Positions 17,649-26,569 of a stretch of DNA of 64,000 nt are shown one piece after another; positions within the stretch are counted from its first letter, which is position 1, and each line of letters opens with the position of its first letter. Below the pieces are notes generated by a model that saw nothing but the letters and a program-made list of their open reading frames with translations, searched no databases and had not been told where the DNA came from. The stretch spans positions 1-64,000 of the forward strand of contig NZ_FOCK01000009.1 in the NCBI RefSeq assembly GCF_900110085.1, given 5' to 3'. The translations under genes and the position numbers were made by a program. Origin of the DNA: Prevotella sp. ne3005. GTDB lineage: Bacteria; Bacteroidota; Bacteroidia; Bacteroidales; Bacteroidaceae.

Positions 17649-18886
17649 TGAAGATTGAGGAAGTTCCACAGGACTTGAAATACTGTGAGGGTGCCGTCAT
17701 GCGGGATCAGAACTATGCCGTCGATGAGGAAGGCCGTTACCATATGGTCAAGAGCGACGGCTGGGCACCCAAGAACGATGCTCTCGATCTAGCCTTGGAG
17801 GAAGATAAGGACAAGGAGGAACGCAGCCGCATGGCGATGCGGACCTCTACTGATTTCCAAGGGTTTGAGTTACCCCTTAGTCACCAGCCATCGGCTCACT
17901 GTGAGAATGGTGCTATCTCGACGCTGTTGCGCTATTACGGCATCGAACTGTCGGAGCCGATGATCTTCGGTCTGGCCAGTGGTCTGTTCTTTGTCCACCT
18001 GCCATTCATCAAGATGTCAGGCATGCCTGTGACGGCTTTCCGTACCTTCCCCGGGGTGTTGTTTAAACGCATCACAAAACTCCTAGGTATCAAGACCGAG
18101 ACCCGTCGGTATCTGAGTCAGGAACGAGCCATGAAGGCCCTTGACCATATACTTATCGACCAAAAGACCCCTGTGGGCTGTGTGGTGGGCATGTTTGATT
18201 TACCTTATTTGCCTCCCGAATACCGTTTTCGCTTCAATGGTCATAATATCTGCATCATCGGCAAGGATGAAAAGTCAAACCATTATTGTGTGCTCGACTC
18301 TAACGCTACGCAGAAGGTGACCATCAGTCGTGAAGACCTGATGAAAGTGCGTTTTGCCCCAGGTGGTACTTACCCCTTATTGGGACAGATGTATTGGATA
18401 AAATCTGTGCCCGAGCAGTTGCCTGACATGAAGACCCTTGTGGTGAAATCCATCAGGAAGACCTGTTGGTATATGGTGTCTCAGCCTGGTTTCATCCACA
18501 TTGCAGGCGCCAATGGCATCCTCTATCTCTCCCGTCGTATCCGTACTTGGGAGCAGACCATGGGGGCTCGCAGGGCAAAACTCAATCTGGCACAGCTGAT
18601 CCGTATGCTTGAAGAGATTGGCACGGGTGGGGCAGGTTTCCGTTTTATCTATGGTGCCTTTCTGCAGGAAGCTGCCGAGAAGACGGGCCTCAGCTTCCTA
18701 AACGATTATTCTGTACGTATTACGGAAATTGGCGACCTGTGGCGAGTGTTTGCCTATAAGGCTTCACGTATCATTAAAAAACGTGCAGGCGAGAACTATA
18801 CCTACGATGACCTGGCAGACTTGTTGCAGGTTATTGGTGATAAAGAAAAGGCCTTTTTCAGAGAATTGGCAGAGGCTGTTCGTTGA
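17648..18886 (+). CDS. BtrH-like papain-fold acyltransferase, copy A
   Basis: A 412-residue protein of the BtrH N-terminal family, a cysteine-peptidase-like fold. Candidate catalytic residues are Cys85 (AHCENG), His199 (FNGHNICIIG) and Asp217 (CVLDSNA). BtrH of butirosin biosynthesis moves an acyl group from an ACP to an amine, so this protein may move the polyene acyl from an ACP onto the resorcinol hydroxyl. The C-terminal half (about 250-412, EEIGTGGAGFRFIYGAFLQE) matches the domain that follows BtrH_N in such proteins. A second copy follows after 34 bases. Confidence 0.72.
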   Translation: MKIEEVPQDLKYCEGAVMRDQNYAVDEEGRYHMVKSDGWAPKNDALDLALEEDKDKEERSRMAMRTSTDFQGFELPLSHQPSAHCENGAISTLLRYYGIELSEPMIFGLASGLFFVHLPFIKMSGMPVTAFRTFPGVLFKRITKLLGIKTETRRYLSQERAMKALDHILIDQKTPVGCVVGMFDLPYLPPEYRFRFNGHNICIIGKDEKSNHYCVLDSNATQKVTISREDLMKVRFAPGGTYPLLGQMYWIKSVPEQLPDMKTLVVKSIRKTCWYMVSQPGFIHIAGANGILYLSRRIRTWEQTMGARRAKLNLAQLIRMLEEIGTGGAGFRFIYGAFLQEAAEKTGLSFLNDYSVRITEIGDLWRVFAYKASRIIKKRAGENYTYDDLADLLQVIGDKEKAFFRELAEAVR

Positions 18887-18920
18887 AACATAAAATGACC
18901 ATCATTTCATTATTCCAATT

Positions 18921-20201
18921 ATGAAGAAAAAAGATGTCCCTCAGGACCTGAAGTATTATAAGGGAAGTGTCATACGTGACCTGACTTATGCAGTAGATGA
19001 TGAAGGAAAATACGAGCCTGTCAGGAGTGACGGTTGGGCTCCCAAGACAGAAGCTTTGGACTTGTTTCTCGACACGCTTGACGACAAAGAAGAGCGTGAT
19101 AAGATGGAGTTGCTAGTGCCGACGGAGTTTAGTGGTCACGAGTTAAAGATTAACCATAGACATGCAGCCCATTGTGAAAATGGTACCATCTCATCGCTGC
19201 TCCGTTTCTATGGCATAGAGATGTCGGAACCTATGGTGTTCGGTCTGGCCAGTGGATTGTTCTTTGCTCATCTCACCTTTGCCAAAATGGGTGGTCTTCC
19301 CGTGACAGCCTTCCGCACCTTCCCAGGTGTGCTGTTTAAGCGTATCACACGGCTCCTTGGCATTAAGTCGGCCTCAAAGCGATATCTCAGTAAGGAGAAA
19401 GCCATGCGTAAGCTCGACCAGCTGATCTTGGAAGAGAAAATACCAGTAGGTTGTGTGGTGGGTATCTATGATTTGCCTTACTATCCTCCAGAAAACCGAT
19501 TCCGTTTCAATGGGCACAACATCTGCATCATCGGAAAAGATGAGGAGAGTGGTGACTACCGTGTACTTGACTCCAATGCTACAGAGAAGGTGACTATCAG
19601 TCGGGAGGATCTTATCAAAGTGCGCTTTGCCAAGGGCGCCTATCCTTTGTTTGGACAGATGTATTGGATTAAGTCTATCCCTAAAGACCTGCCTGAGCAC
19701 CTGCGGACGGACAAGCCTGACAAGGAATTCCTGAGACCCTTGGTACTTAAGGCTATCAAGGATACTTGTAAGAATATGACATCACAGCCCAAGTGGTTCC
19801 CGTATGTTGGCGTCAATGGCATTCATTACTTGGCACAGAGAATGCGTACGTGGGAACAGAAGGAAGGCAAACGCCGTGCACGTATCTTACTCGTTCAGGT
19901 AATCCGTATGCTCGAGGAAATAGGAACGGGTGGCGCAGGCTTCCGTTTCGTCTATGGTGCCTTCCTGCAGGAAGCTTCAGAGCGGACTGGCATTGCCGAA
20001 CTAAACGACTATTCCATTCGCATCACCGAGATAGGCGATATGTGGCGTGATTTCGGCTATAAGGCCTCAAAGGTGTTCAAACGTCGTGCTGGTGATGATC
20101 TGACCTACAACGATCTAGCTGATATGGTTGAAAAGATCGGCGAGGCAGAGCGCTCGTTTTTCCTTGAATTGCAGAAAGCAGTTGAACGTTATATGAAATG
20201 A
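18921..20201 (+). CDS. BtrH-like papain-fold acyltransferase, copy B
   Basis: A 426-residue paralogue of the preceding protein, alike over the whole length. The Cys is again at position 85 (AHCENG), with the same FNGHNICIIG His and VLDSNA Asp. It carries about 14 extra residues near position 260 (EHLRTDKPDKEF). Both copies keep the predicted triad, so neither looks decayed; they may act on two sites or two acyl chains. The stop overlaps the hydrolase start by 4 bases (ATGA). Confidence 0.72.
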   Translation: MKKKDVPQDLKYYKGSVIRDLTYAVDDEGKYEPVRSDGWAPKTEALDLFLDTLDDKEERDKMELLVPTEFSGHELKINHRHAAHCENGTISSLLRFYGIEMSEPMVFGLASGLFFAHLTFAKMGGLPVTAFRTFPGVLFKRITRLLGIKSASKRYLSKEKAMRKLDQLILEEKIPVGCVVGIYDLPYYPPENRFRFNGHNICIIGKDEESGDYRVLDSNATEKVTISREDLIKVRFAKGAYPLFGQMYWIKSIPKDLPEHLRTDKPDKEFLRPLVLKAIKDTCKNMTSQPKWFPYVGVNGIHYLAQRMRTWEQKEGKRRARILLVQVIRMLEEIGTGGAGFRFVYGAFLQEASERTGIAELNDYSIRITEIGDMWRDFGYKASKVFKRRAGDDLTYNDLADMVEKIGEAERSFFLELQKAVERYMK

Positions 20202-21004
20202 TCTCAAGATATTACACATTCATCATTGTTCTCCTAGTGTCGCTGAGCGTGAAGGCTTATAAGCTCACGGCCTATATTCCACAGGAAAACCCCACAGGGA
20301 CAGGGGTGATTGTTTGTCCCGGCGGCAGTTATTGTTGGCTCGACAAGCAGGGTGAAGGACATGATGTTGCCCAGTGGCTTCGTGATAATGGTATAGCTGC
20401 ATTCGTCTTGGAGTATAGTCACGCAGGTTGGGCTTCGTTCGCCTTTCATGTCCATATGGCATCCCGTTCTTTTCCAGCAGGTTTTAATGATTTACGTCAT
20501 GTGCTCGACAGCATACGCTGTCATGCTTCAGAGTATGGTGTGCGCCCAGAGAGGATTGGTTGCATGGGATTCTCGGCTGGTGGGCATTTGGTGATGCACG
20601 GTGCAGAACAACTTGCTGGCACGCCAGAATCCATGTTCTTTGTGGCGCCGCTCTATCCCGTTGTGTCGATGACGCATCCTACGACGCACAAGCGTTCGCG
20701 CCGTGGGCTTCTGGGTGAATCTCCGTCTCAGGAGATGAAAGACTCCCTGTCGTTGGAGCACCATGTGTCTGCCAAGTGCCCACCGGTGTTTCTGATGAAC
20801 TGTGACGACGACCCTATCGTACATTATCATAATGCTGAGATGTTGGACTCAGCCCTGACCGCTCATCATATCCCTCATCAGTATGAACATTACCGTACAG
20901 GTGGTCATGGATTTGGCGTATCGCCAGAGAAGACAACATCCGAGGCCATCCAGTGGAAGGAACGCTTCCTCGACTGGTTACACCGTTTAATCAAGAATAG
21001 CTGA
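20198..21004 (+). CDS. exported alpha/beta hydrolase (acetyl-esterase type)
   Basis: A 268-residue alpha/beta hydrolase with an N-terminal signal or anchor (YYTFIIVLLVSLSVKA). The nucleophile is Ser126 in GFSAGG, the oxyanion motif CPGGSY lies near residue 40, and Asp (NCDDDPIV) and His (TGGHGFG) complete the triad. It may trim or cleave ester groups in the periplasm during export of the pigment. It overlaps the exporter gene by one base (TGATG). Confidence 0.75.
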   Translation: MISRYYTFIIVLLVSLSVKAYKLTAYIPQENPTGTGVIVCPGGSYCWLDKQGEGHDVAQWLRDNGIAAFVLEYSHAGWASFAFHVHMASRSFPAGFNDLRHVLDSIRCHASEYGVRPERIGCMGFSAGGHLVMHGAEQLAGTPESMFFVAPLYPVVSMTHPTTHKRSRRGLLGESPSQEMKDSLSLEHHVSAKCPPVFLMNCDDDPIVHYHNAEMLDSALTAHHIPHQYEHYRTGGHGFGVSPEKTTSEAIQWKERFLDWLHRLIKNS

Positions 21005-23874
21005 TGGTAAATTTTTTCCTCCGAATATTCGATTTGTTACAGCGACGTCGCTCACTCTGCATGTGGCTGTTGGTAGCCTTGACGGCAGTTTTGTTTGTCA
21101 TGGTTGCCTCGCTGAAGTATAATGAGAATATCTATGATTTTCTGCCCGTTAGTGGCAATGAGCAAAAGGCAATAACCCTATATCAGGATATCTCGGGCGG
21201 ACAGCGTGTCTTTGCCATGTTCCGTATGAAAGAGGGTGAGACTCTTGATCCCGATCGTCTGACGGAAGCTGTTGATTCCTTCGCTCAAGGCTTACAACCA
21301 GTGTTGGAGTCTGGACATATCACAGAGGTAACCTCACAGGTAGATTTCGAGAAGGTGACAGGCATCACCGACTTCGTCTATCAGAACATGCCGTTGATGC
21401 TGCGCGACTCTGATTATGTGCGCATGGAGCAGATCCTCTCGTCACCAGATAGTATCGACAAACAGTTGGCAAATGATGTCCAGATGATCATGATGCCTGC
21501 AACAGGCTTCTTCTCATCGAACATCAGCAATGACCCGCTGGGACTCTTCGCCCCGGTGATTGACAGGCTGCAGGCCCGTCAGTCGTCGATGCCAATGGAG
21601 ATTGACAATGGTTATATCTTCTCTTCTGGACGGAAGATGGCGATTGCGATGATGACGTCACCTTACGGAGCTATGGAGTCGGCGAACAACAGCATGCTCG
21701 TCAACGAGGTTGATAGTGTGGCCCAGCAGACGATGCTAGCTGTTCCCGGTGTCGATGTGGCTACTACGGGAGCTCCTGTTATTGCAGTAGGTAATGCCTC
21801 TCAGATCAAGGAAGACAGCAAGTGGGCCATCTCTATCTCTGTGACGCTGATCCTCTTACTCCTCGTATTCTCCTTCCGCAAGGTGAAGAACCTGCTGCTC
21901 ATCGGAGTGGCCATCATCTTTGGCTGGCTTTTCGCCATGGGCTTCATAGCGGTCATGCGTAGCGATGTGTCGCTGATAGTGCTGGGCATTGGCTCTATCA
22001 TCATCGGTATCGCTGTGAACTATCCTCTTCACTTCGTATTGCATACCGACCATAGTGGTACGGTGCGCGAGGTGCTGAAGGAAATGGTGTCGCCTCTGCT
22101 TATTGGTAACATTACTACCGTTGGTGCCTTTGCCAGCTTGATACCGCTCGATGCACCAGCTTTGCGCGACTTGGGACTATTCGCAGCCTTTATGCTTGTG
22201 GGCACCATACTCTTTGTGCTTGTCTTCTTGCCACATCTTGTGAAGAAACGCCAGGCAGAGGAAGAGGAACGCCTGACATTCGGCAAGATATCATCGATGT
22301 CGCCAGAGCGTCACCGTTGGCTGCTCTGGGTCATTCTGGCGCTGACGCTTATCTTTGGTTGGTACAGTCTCGACACCTCGTTTGATACGAACATGCACCA
22401 TATCAACTACATGTCGGATACCCAGACAGAACTGTTGTCGAGCATGCGGGCTACTGCAGGTTTAAATGATACGGCGAACGTGTACGTCGTCGCGGAAGGC
22501 GAGACGTGGGATGAAGCCCTACAGCATCGTCAGGCGATAGCCCCCCTGCTCGACAGCCTTAAGTCGGCAGGAAAGATGCACTCTTATACCGATGTGACAA
22601 CCATTATCTGCTCACAACAGGAACAACAGCTTAGAATCGACCGTTGGAACGATTTCTGGGAGAATCATCGAGCTGAAGCGATGGCACAGCTACGTAAGAA
22701 GGCACCTGCCCATGGCTTCAATGTGGAGGCTTTCAGTGGTTTTGAGTCGATATTGTCAGATACCTATGAACCGAGGTCTTTCGATTATTTCGAACCACTG
22801 CGTTCTGTCTTGTTCAGTGGATCGTTTAGCGAGAGTACAGGCCGTTGCTCAGTTGTCGATGTAATAGATGCCGGTGGCCTTGATCCTGTACCAGTTGAGG
22901 AGGTGTTGAACGAACGTCTCGACGGCGTCGGTTATGCCTTCGACTTCGTGGGGATGAACAGCGCCATTGCCAACTCGCTCTCCAGCGACTTCAACTATAT
23001 CGGCTTTGCATGCGGATTCATCGTGTTCCTCTTCCTTTGGATATCCTTCGGACGGTTGGAGCTCAGTTTACTTGCATTCCTGCCGATGGCATTGGGCTGG
23101 ATATGGATTCTGGGTATCATGAGTATGCTCGACATGCAGTTCAACATCGTCAATGTCATCCTCGCCACGTTCATCTTCGGACAAGGCGACGACTATACTA
23201 TCTTTATCACCGATGGTCTGCTCAACGAGTATGCTTATCGGAAAAAGTTGCTGCCCTCGTATAAAAACAGCATTGTTATCTCGGCCCTTATCATGTTTAT
23301 AGGTATGGGCTCACTCATCGTAGCAAAGCATCCTGCCCTCCATTCTTTGGCCGAGGTCACTATCGTGGGCATGTTTACCGTAGTGCTGATGGCGTGGGTG
23401 GTTCCTCCTTTGATCTTCAATTGGTTGGTGCGTCGTCATGGTGAGGTGCGTCCAGAGCCTATCACGATCCCCTTCCTGCTACGTAAGCTGATAGGCTATC
23501 GTAATCCTCATCAGCCTGGCACTACCCATTATTTCCACCATTACCTTATCGGCAAATACACTTACAAAGGCTTTGGTATCGAACGTGAGACACGCCAGTT
23601 GCTGAATCGTTACGACGACTTCAGTGAATGGATAGATGGCTACAAAGCTAAGTCGGGTAGGGTGCACGTCCTGAATGCAGGTCGTGGACAGTTCTCATTG
23701 CTTTTCGCCCTCGTCCATCCAGAGATAGACGTTTGGTCGTATGCTTCTGACCCTGACGATGTAGCCTTGGCTGCTGCCTGTGAGCCCATGCCTTCCAATC
23801 TCCACGTCTGCAGTGCCACCGCTGAGAAGCCTGCTGGCGGAGATATCCTCGATCTTCAAGAAATCGTAAAATAG
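21004..23874 (+). CDS. MMPL-family RND exporter with methyltransferase-like tail
   Basis: A 956-residue inner-membrane exporter with the two-fold MMPL/RND layout: a first helix, a large periplasmic loop (about 40-265), five to six helices, a second loop and six more helices (FGQGDDYTIFITDG in the second repeat). Aryl polyene clusters carry such exporters for the finished pigment. Residues about 810-956 are an unusual cytosolic extension. It contains VHVLNAGRGQFSLLFALVHP, which resembles the first beta strand and glycine loop of a class I SAM-methyltransferase, but the domain is short and lacks clear later motifs. Confidence 0.8.
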   Translation: MVNFFLRIFDLLQRRRSLCMWLLVALTAVLFVMVASLKYNENIYDFLPVSGNEQKAITLYQDISGGQRVFAMFRMKEGETLDPDRLTEAVDSFAQGLQPVLESGHITEVTSQVDFEKVTGITDFVYQNMPLMLRDSDYVRMEQILSSPDSIDKQLANDVQMIMMPATGFFSSNISNDPLGLFAPVIDRLQARQSSMPMEIDNGYIFSSGRKMAIAMMTSPYGAMESANNSMLVNEVDSVAQQTMLAVPGVDVATTGAPVIAVGNASQIKEDSKWAISISVTLILLLLVFSFRKVKNLLLIGVAIIFGWLFAMGFIAVMRSDVSLIVLGIGSIIIGIAVNYPLHFVLHTDHSGTVREVLKEMVSPLLIGNITTVGAFASLIPLDAPALRDLGLFAAFMLVGTILFVLVFLPHLVKKRQAEEEERLTFGKISSMSPERHRWLLWVILALTLIFGWYSLDTSFDTNMHHINYMSDTQTELLSSMRATAGLNDTANVYVVAEGETWDEALQHRQAIAPLLDSLKSAGKMHSYTDVTTIICSQQEQQLRIDRWNDFWENHRAEAMAQLRKKAPAHGFNVEAFSGFESILSDTYEPRSFDYFEPLRSVLFSGSFSESTGRCSVVDVIDAGGLDPVPVEEVLNERLDGVGYAFDFVGMNSAIANSLSSDFNYIGFACGFIVFLFLWISFGRLELSLLAFLPMALGWIWILGIMSMLDMQFNIVNVILATFIFGQGDDYTIFITDGLLNEYAYRKKLLPSYKNSIVISALIMFIGMGSLIVAKHPALHSLAEVTIVGMFTVVLMAWVVPPLIFNWLVRRHGEVRPEPITIPFLLRKLIGYRNPHQPGTTHYFHHYLIGKYTYKGFGIERETRQLLNRYDDFSEWIDGYKAKSGRVHVLNAGRGQFSLLFALVHPEIDVWSYASDPDDVALAAACEPMPSNLHVCSATAEKPAGGDILDLQEIVK

Positions 23875-23880
23875 TAATAT

Positions 23881-25023
23881 ATGACAACAGAGTTTGATGA
23901 CATCCGACCCTATACCGATGAAGAAATACCGTCGGCCATGAGTCGCATCGCCAGCAGTCAGATGTTGCCCTTGCTGGCATCATATGTCTGCCCAGAACAA
24001 TCGCTCGACGCAGTGCGCCAGATGCTGCTTAGTTTCAAGTCCATCCATGATTTCCAGTTAGGCATCATGTATCATGTCAACGAGCAGATTATCGCCAATA
24101 GTATCACTGCCTTCACCTATGGCGGCACTGAACATATTGAGAAAGACCGTCCTTACCTGTTGGTTAGCAACCATCGTGACATCATGCTTGACGCCTCGCT
24201 GTTGCAAAACCTGTTGGTTGACTTAGGTCTTGAGACGTCGCAGATCACCTTCGGTGCTAACCTGATGATGAACCCCTTGGTGGTTGATATTGGCAAATCG
24301 AATAAGATGTTCCGTGTGGAGCGCCCAGGTGGTAGCATCAAGGACTTCTATAAGAGTAGCCTCCATCTCTCGGCATATATCCGCCATGCCGTTTGTGACC
24401 AGCATGAGTCTGTATGGATTGCCCAGCGTAACGGACGTACCAAGGACGGCAACGATCAAACGGATCAAGGCATCATCAAGATGTTCTGCATGAGTCGCCA
24501 GGAGGATAAAATTGCCGCCCTGAGTGAACTGAACATTCTGCCTGTGGCTGTCTCTTATGAGTGGGAGTCGTGTGATATCCTTAAGGCTATAGAGCTTTAT
24601 GAGAGTCAGAAGGTGAAGTACATCAAGAAACCTGGTGAAGACTTGAACAGTATCCTTACTGGCATCCTCCAGCCAAAAGGTCGTGTGCATTTCGAGTTCT
24701 GTCCGATGGTCACTGCTGATGAGTTAGCTGTCTACAACGAGTGCACTAACAACGATTACCATAAGCAGGTGGCCCATCTAATAGACAATCGTATCCATCG
24801 TGCTTACCGTCTGTGGCCCAATAATTACATTGCCCACGACATGCTCTATGGTCAGCAGCGGTTCCGCGACCAATATACGGAAGCTGAGCGTCTGGCTTTT
24901 GAGAAACATCTTTCGAAGTTAGACAACTACGATAGCGATCTCGAAGTGCTCCGCGATCTACTCCTCGGCATTTATGCCAACCCGGTAGAAAACAAAATAA
25001 AAGTAAATAGTGAAGAATTATGA
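23881..25023 (+). CDS. PlsC/GPAT-like acyltransferase
   Basis: A 380-residue acyltransferase of the glycerolipid type. The acyltransferase block reads LLVSNHRDIMLDASLL, followed by an acceptor region with FRVERPGG. This is the fourth acyltransferase of the cluster. Being directly ahead of an ACP (ATGA overlap) and a ligase, it may transfer an ACP-bound chain to a lipid anchor. The exact acceptor is unknown. Confidence 0.7.
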   Translation: MTTEFDDIRPYTDEEIPSAMSRIASSQMLPLLASYVCPEQSLDAVRQMLLSFKSIHDFQLGIMYHVNEQIIANSITAFTYGGTEHIEKDRPYLLVSNHRDIMLDASLLQNLLVDLGLETSQITFGANLMMNPLVVDIGKSNKMFRVERPGGSIKDFYKSSLHLSAYIRHAVCDQHESVWIAQRNGRTKDGNDQTDQGIIKMFCMSRQEDKIAALSELNILPVAVSYEWESCDILKAIELYESQKVKYIKKPGEDLNSILTGILQPKGRVHFEFCPMVTADELAVYNECTNNDYHKQVAHLIDNRIHRAYRLWPNNYIAHDMLYGQQRFRDQYTEAERLAFEKHLSKLDNYDSDLEVLRDLLLGIYANPVENKIKVNSEEL

Positions 25024-25241
25024 AAGAAAAGATAAGAGAATTACTGGAAGCGGCGCTGCCGCTGGTGGACTTTGATTCCACGTTCTTGTTCAGCGAGCTC
25101 GATTCGCTGGGTGTTACCACCATCCTGATGACCCTTTCCGATGAGTTCGGTATCAAGCTCGAGGCTCAGGATGCAACCCCGAAGAACCTGAAGACCCTCG
25201 ATAGCATCGTCGAAATGGTAAAGCGCAAGCTCGAGCAATGA
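25020..25241 (+). CDS. acyl carrier protein 3
   Basis: A 73-residue ACP with Ser29 in ELDSLGVTT. It is shorter and less acidic than the other two ACPs. It overlaps both neighbours by 4 bases, so acyltransferase, ACP and ligase form one translational unit. The adjacent AMP-ligase is the likely source of its acyl group. Confidence 0.85.
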   Translation: MKEKIRELLEAALPLVDFDSTFLFSELDSLGVTTILMTLSDEFGIKLEAQDATPKNLKTLDSIVEMVKRKLEQ

Positions 25242-26569
25242 TGCATCTAGAAGATTATTTGGAACAGGATGCGCGCCAGTGGCCTGACAAGACTGCTGTG
25301 GTGTGCGATGATTTAGAGGTGACCTATGCTCAGCTCTATGCCCGTACCGTACAGCGTGCAGAAGAATTGCGCGCATCGGGTTTAATGCCAGGTCAGGTGG
25401 TTTGCTTGCGTTCTTCTGCCTCTATCGACTTTCTTGTCGACTACTTCGCCCTCCATATGGTAGGCTGTGTAGTGGCTCCTCTGGAGCGCGACATTCCACA
25501 GGAAAGTTTCGATGTCATCGCCTGTGAGTTGGGTAGTCATAGCGTACCTGATGGTACAGCCGATATACTCTATACCACTGGTACCACAGGCCAGTCGAAA
25601 GGTGTGATGATCAGCCACCGTACGATTGTGGCCGATGCCGAGAACCTTATCGGAGGTCAGGGGTTTAGCCATGAACTGGTGTTTGTCATCAATGGCCCGC
25701 TCAACCATATCGGTAGTCTTTCGAAGGTCTATCCCGTCATCTTGCTGGGGGCTACTCTGATGATCGTCGATGGTCTGAAGGATTTGAACAAGTTCTTCGC
25801 CGCTTTCGACTATCCCTCCACGAAGATGGCCACGTTCCTCGTGCCTGCCAGCATCCGCATGCTTATTGAGTTTAGCGCAGAGCGGCTCGCAGCACTTGCT
25901 GCCAAGATGGATTTCATCGAGACTGGTGCCGCTGCCATCTCCCATGCCGATATGCTGACGCTCTGTCGCCTGTTGCCCAACACCCGGTTGTATAACACCT
26001 ATGCCTCCACTGAGACAGGTATTATCTGTACCTATAACTTCAACGATGGTCGTTGTATGGCTGGTTGCTTGGGGCGTCCGATGCGTCATTCTCAGGTTAC
26101 TATCACCCCCGAGGGACTTATCGCCTGCAGTGGTGCCACATTGATGAGTGGCTATATAGGTGACCCAGAACGCACAGCTACTGTGCTCCACGACGATATG
26201 GTCTTTACCTCCGATATTGGGCGACTTGATGACGAGGGTATGCTCCACCTGTCTGGTCGTGAGGGCGACGTTATCAATGTGGGTGGCTTTAAGGTTGCTC
26301 CCACTGAAGTCGAAGATGTTGCCATGGCTTTCCCTGGCGTCCGCGAGTGTATATGTATCTCTGTCGAACACAAAATTACGGGCCGTGCCCTTAAACTCTT
26401 GGTGGCGATGACAGAGGGCCAGACACTCAATCGTCGTGAGCTGGCACTGTTTTTGAAATCAAAACTTGAGGCTTATAAGGTTCCTATGCTTTACGAGCAA
26501 GTAGAAGCTGTGGCTAGGACATATAACGGCAAAATCAACCGAAAATACTACCGTCTTCCTGTTGGATAA
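25238..26569 (+). CDS. AMP-dependent acyl/aryl-ACP ligase
   Basis: A 443-residue adenylating enzyme of the ANL family. The ATP motif is YTTGTTGQSKG, the A5-type motif reads NTYASTE, and a C-terminal PTEVEDVAMAFPGV segment is present. It should activate a carboxylic acid and load it on the ACP encoded next to it. In this pathway the starter would be an aromatic acid such as a 4-hydroxybenzoate or cinnamate, but no ammonia-lyase is in the window. It is short for the family, with a compact N-terminal half. Its last 35 bases overlap the 3' end of recQ on the other strand. Confidence 0.8.
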   Translation: MMHLEDYLEQDARQWPDKTAVVCDDLEVTYAQLYARTVQRAEELRASGLMPGQVVCLRSSASIDFLVDYFALHMVGCVVAPLERDIPQESFDVIACELGSHSVPDGTADILYTTGTTGQSKGVMISHRTIVADAENLIGGQGFSHELVFVINGPLNHIGSLSKVYPVILLGATLMIVDGLKDLNKFFAAFDYPSTKMATFLVPASIRMLIEFSAERLAALAAKMDFIETGAAAISHADMLTLCRLLPNTRLYNTYASTETGIICTYNFNDGRCMAGCLGRPMRHSQVTITPEGLIACSGATLMSGYIGDPERTATVLHDDMVFTSDIGRLDDEGMLHLSGREGDVINVGGFKVAPTEVEDVAMAFPGVRECICISVEHKITGRALKLLVAMTEGQTLNRRELALFLKSKLEAYKVPMLYEQVEAVARTYNGKINRKYYRLPVG

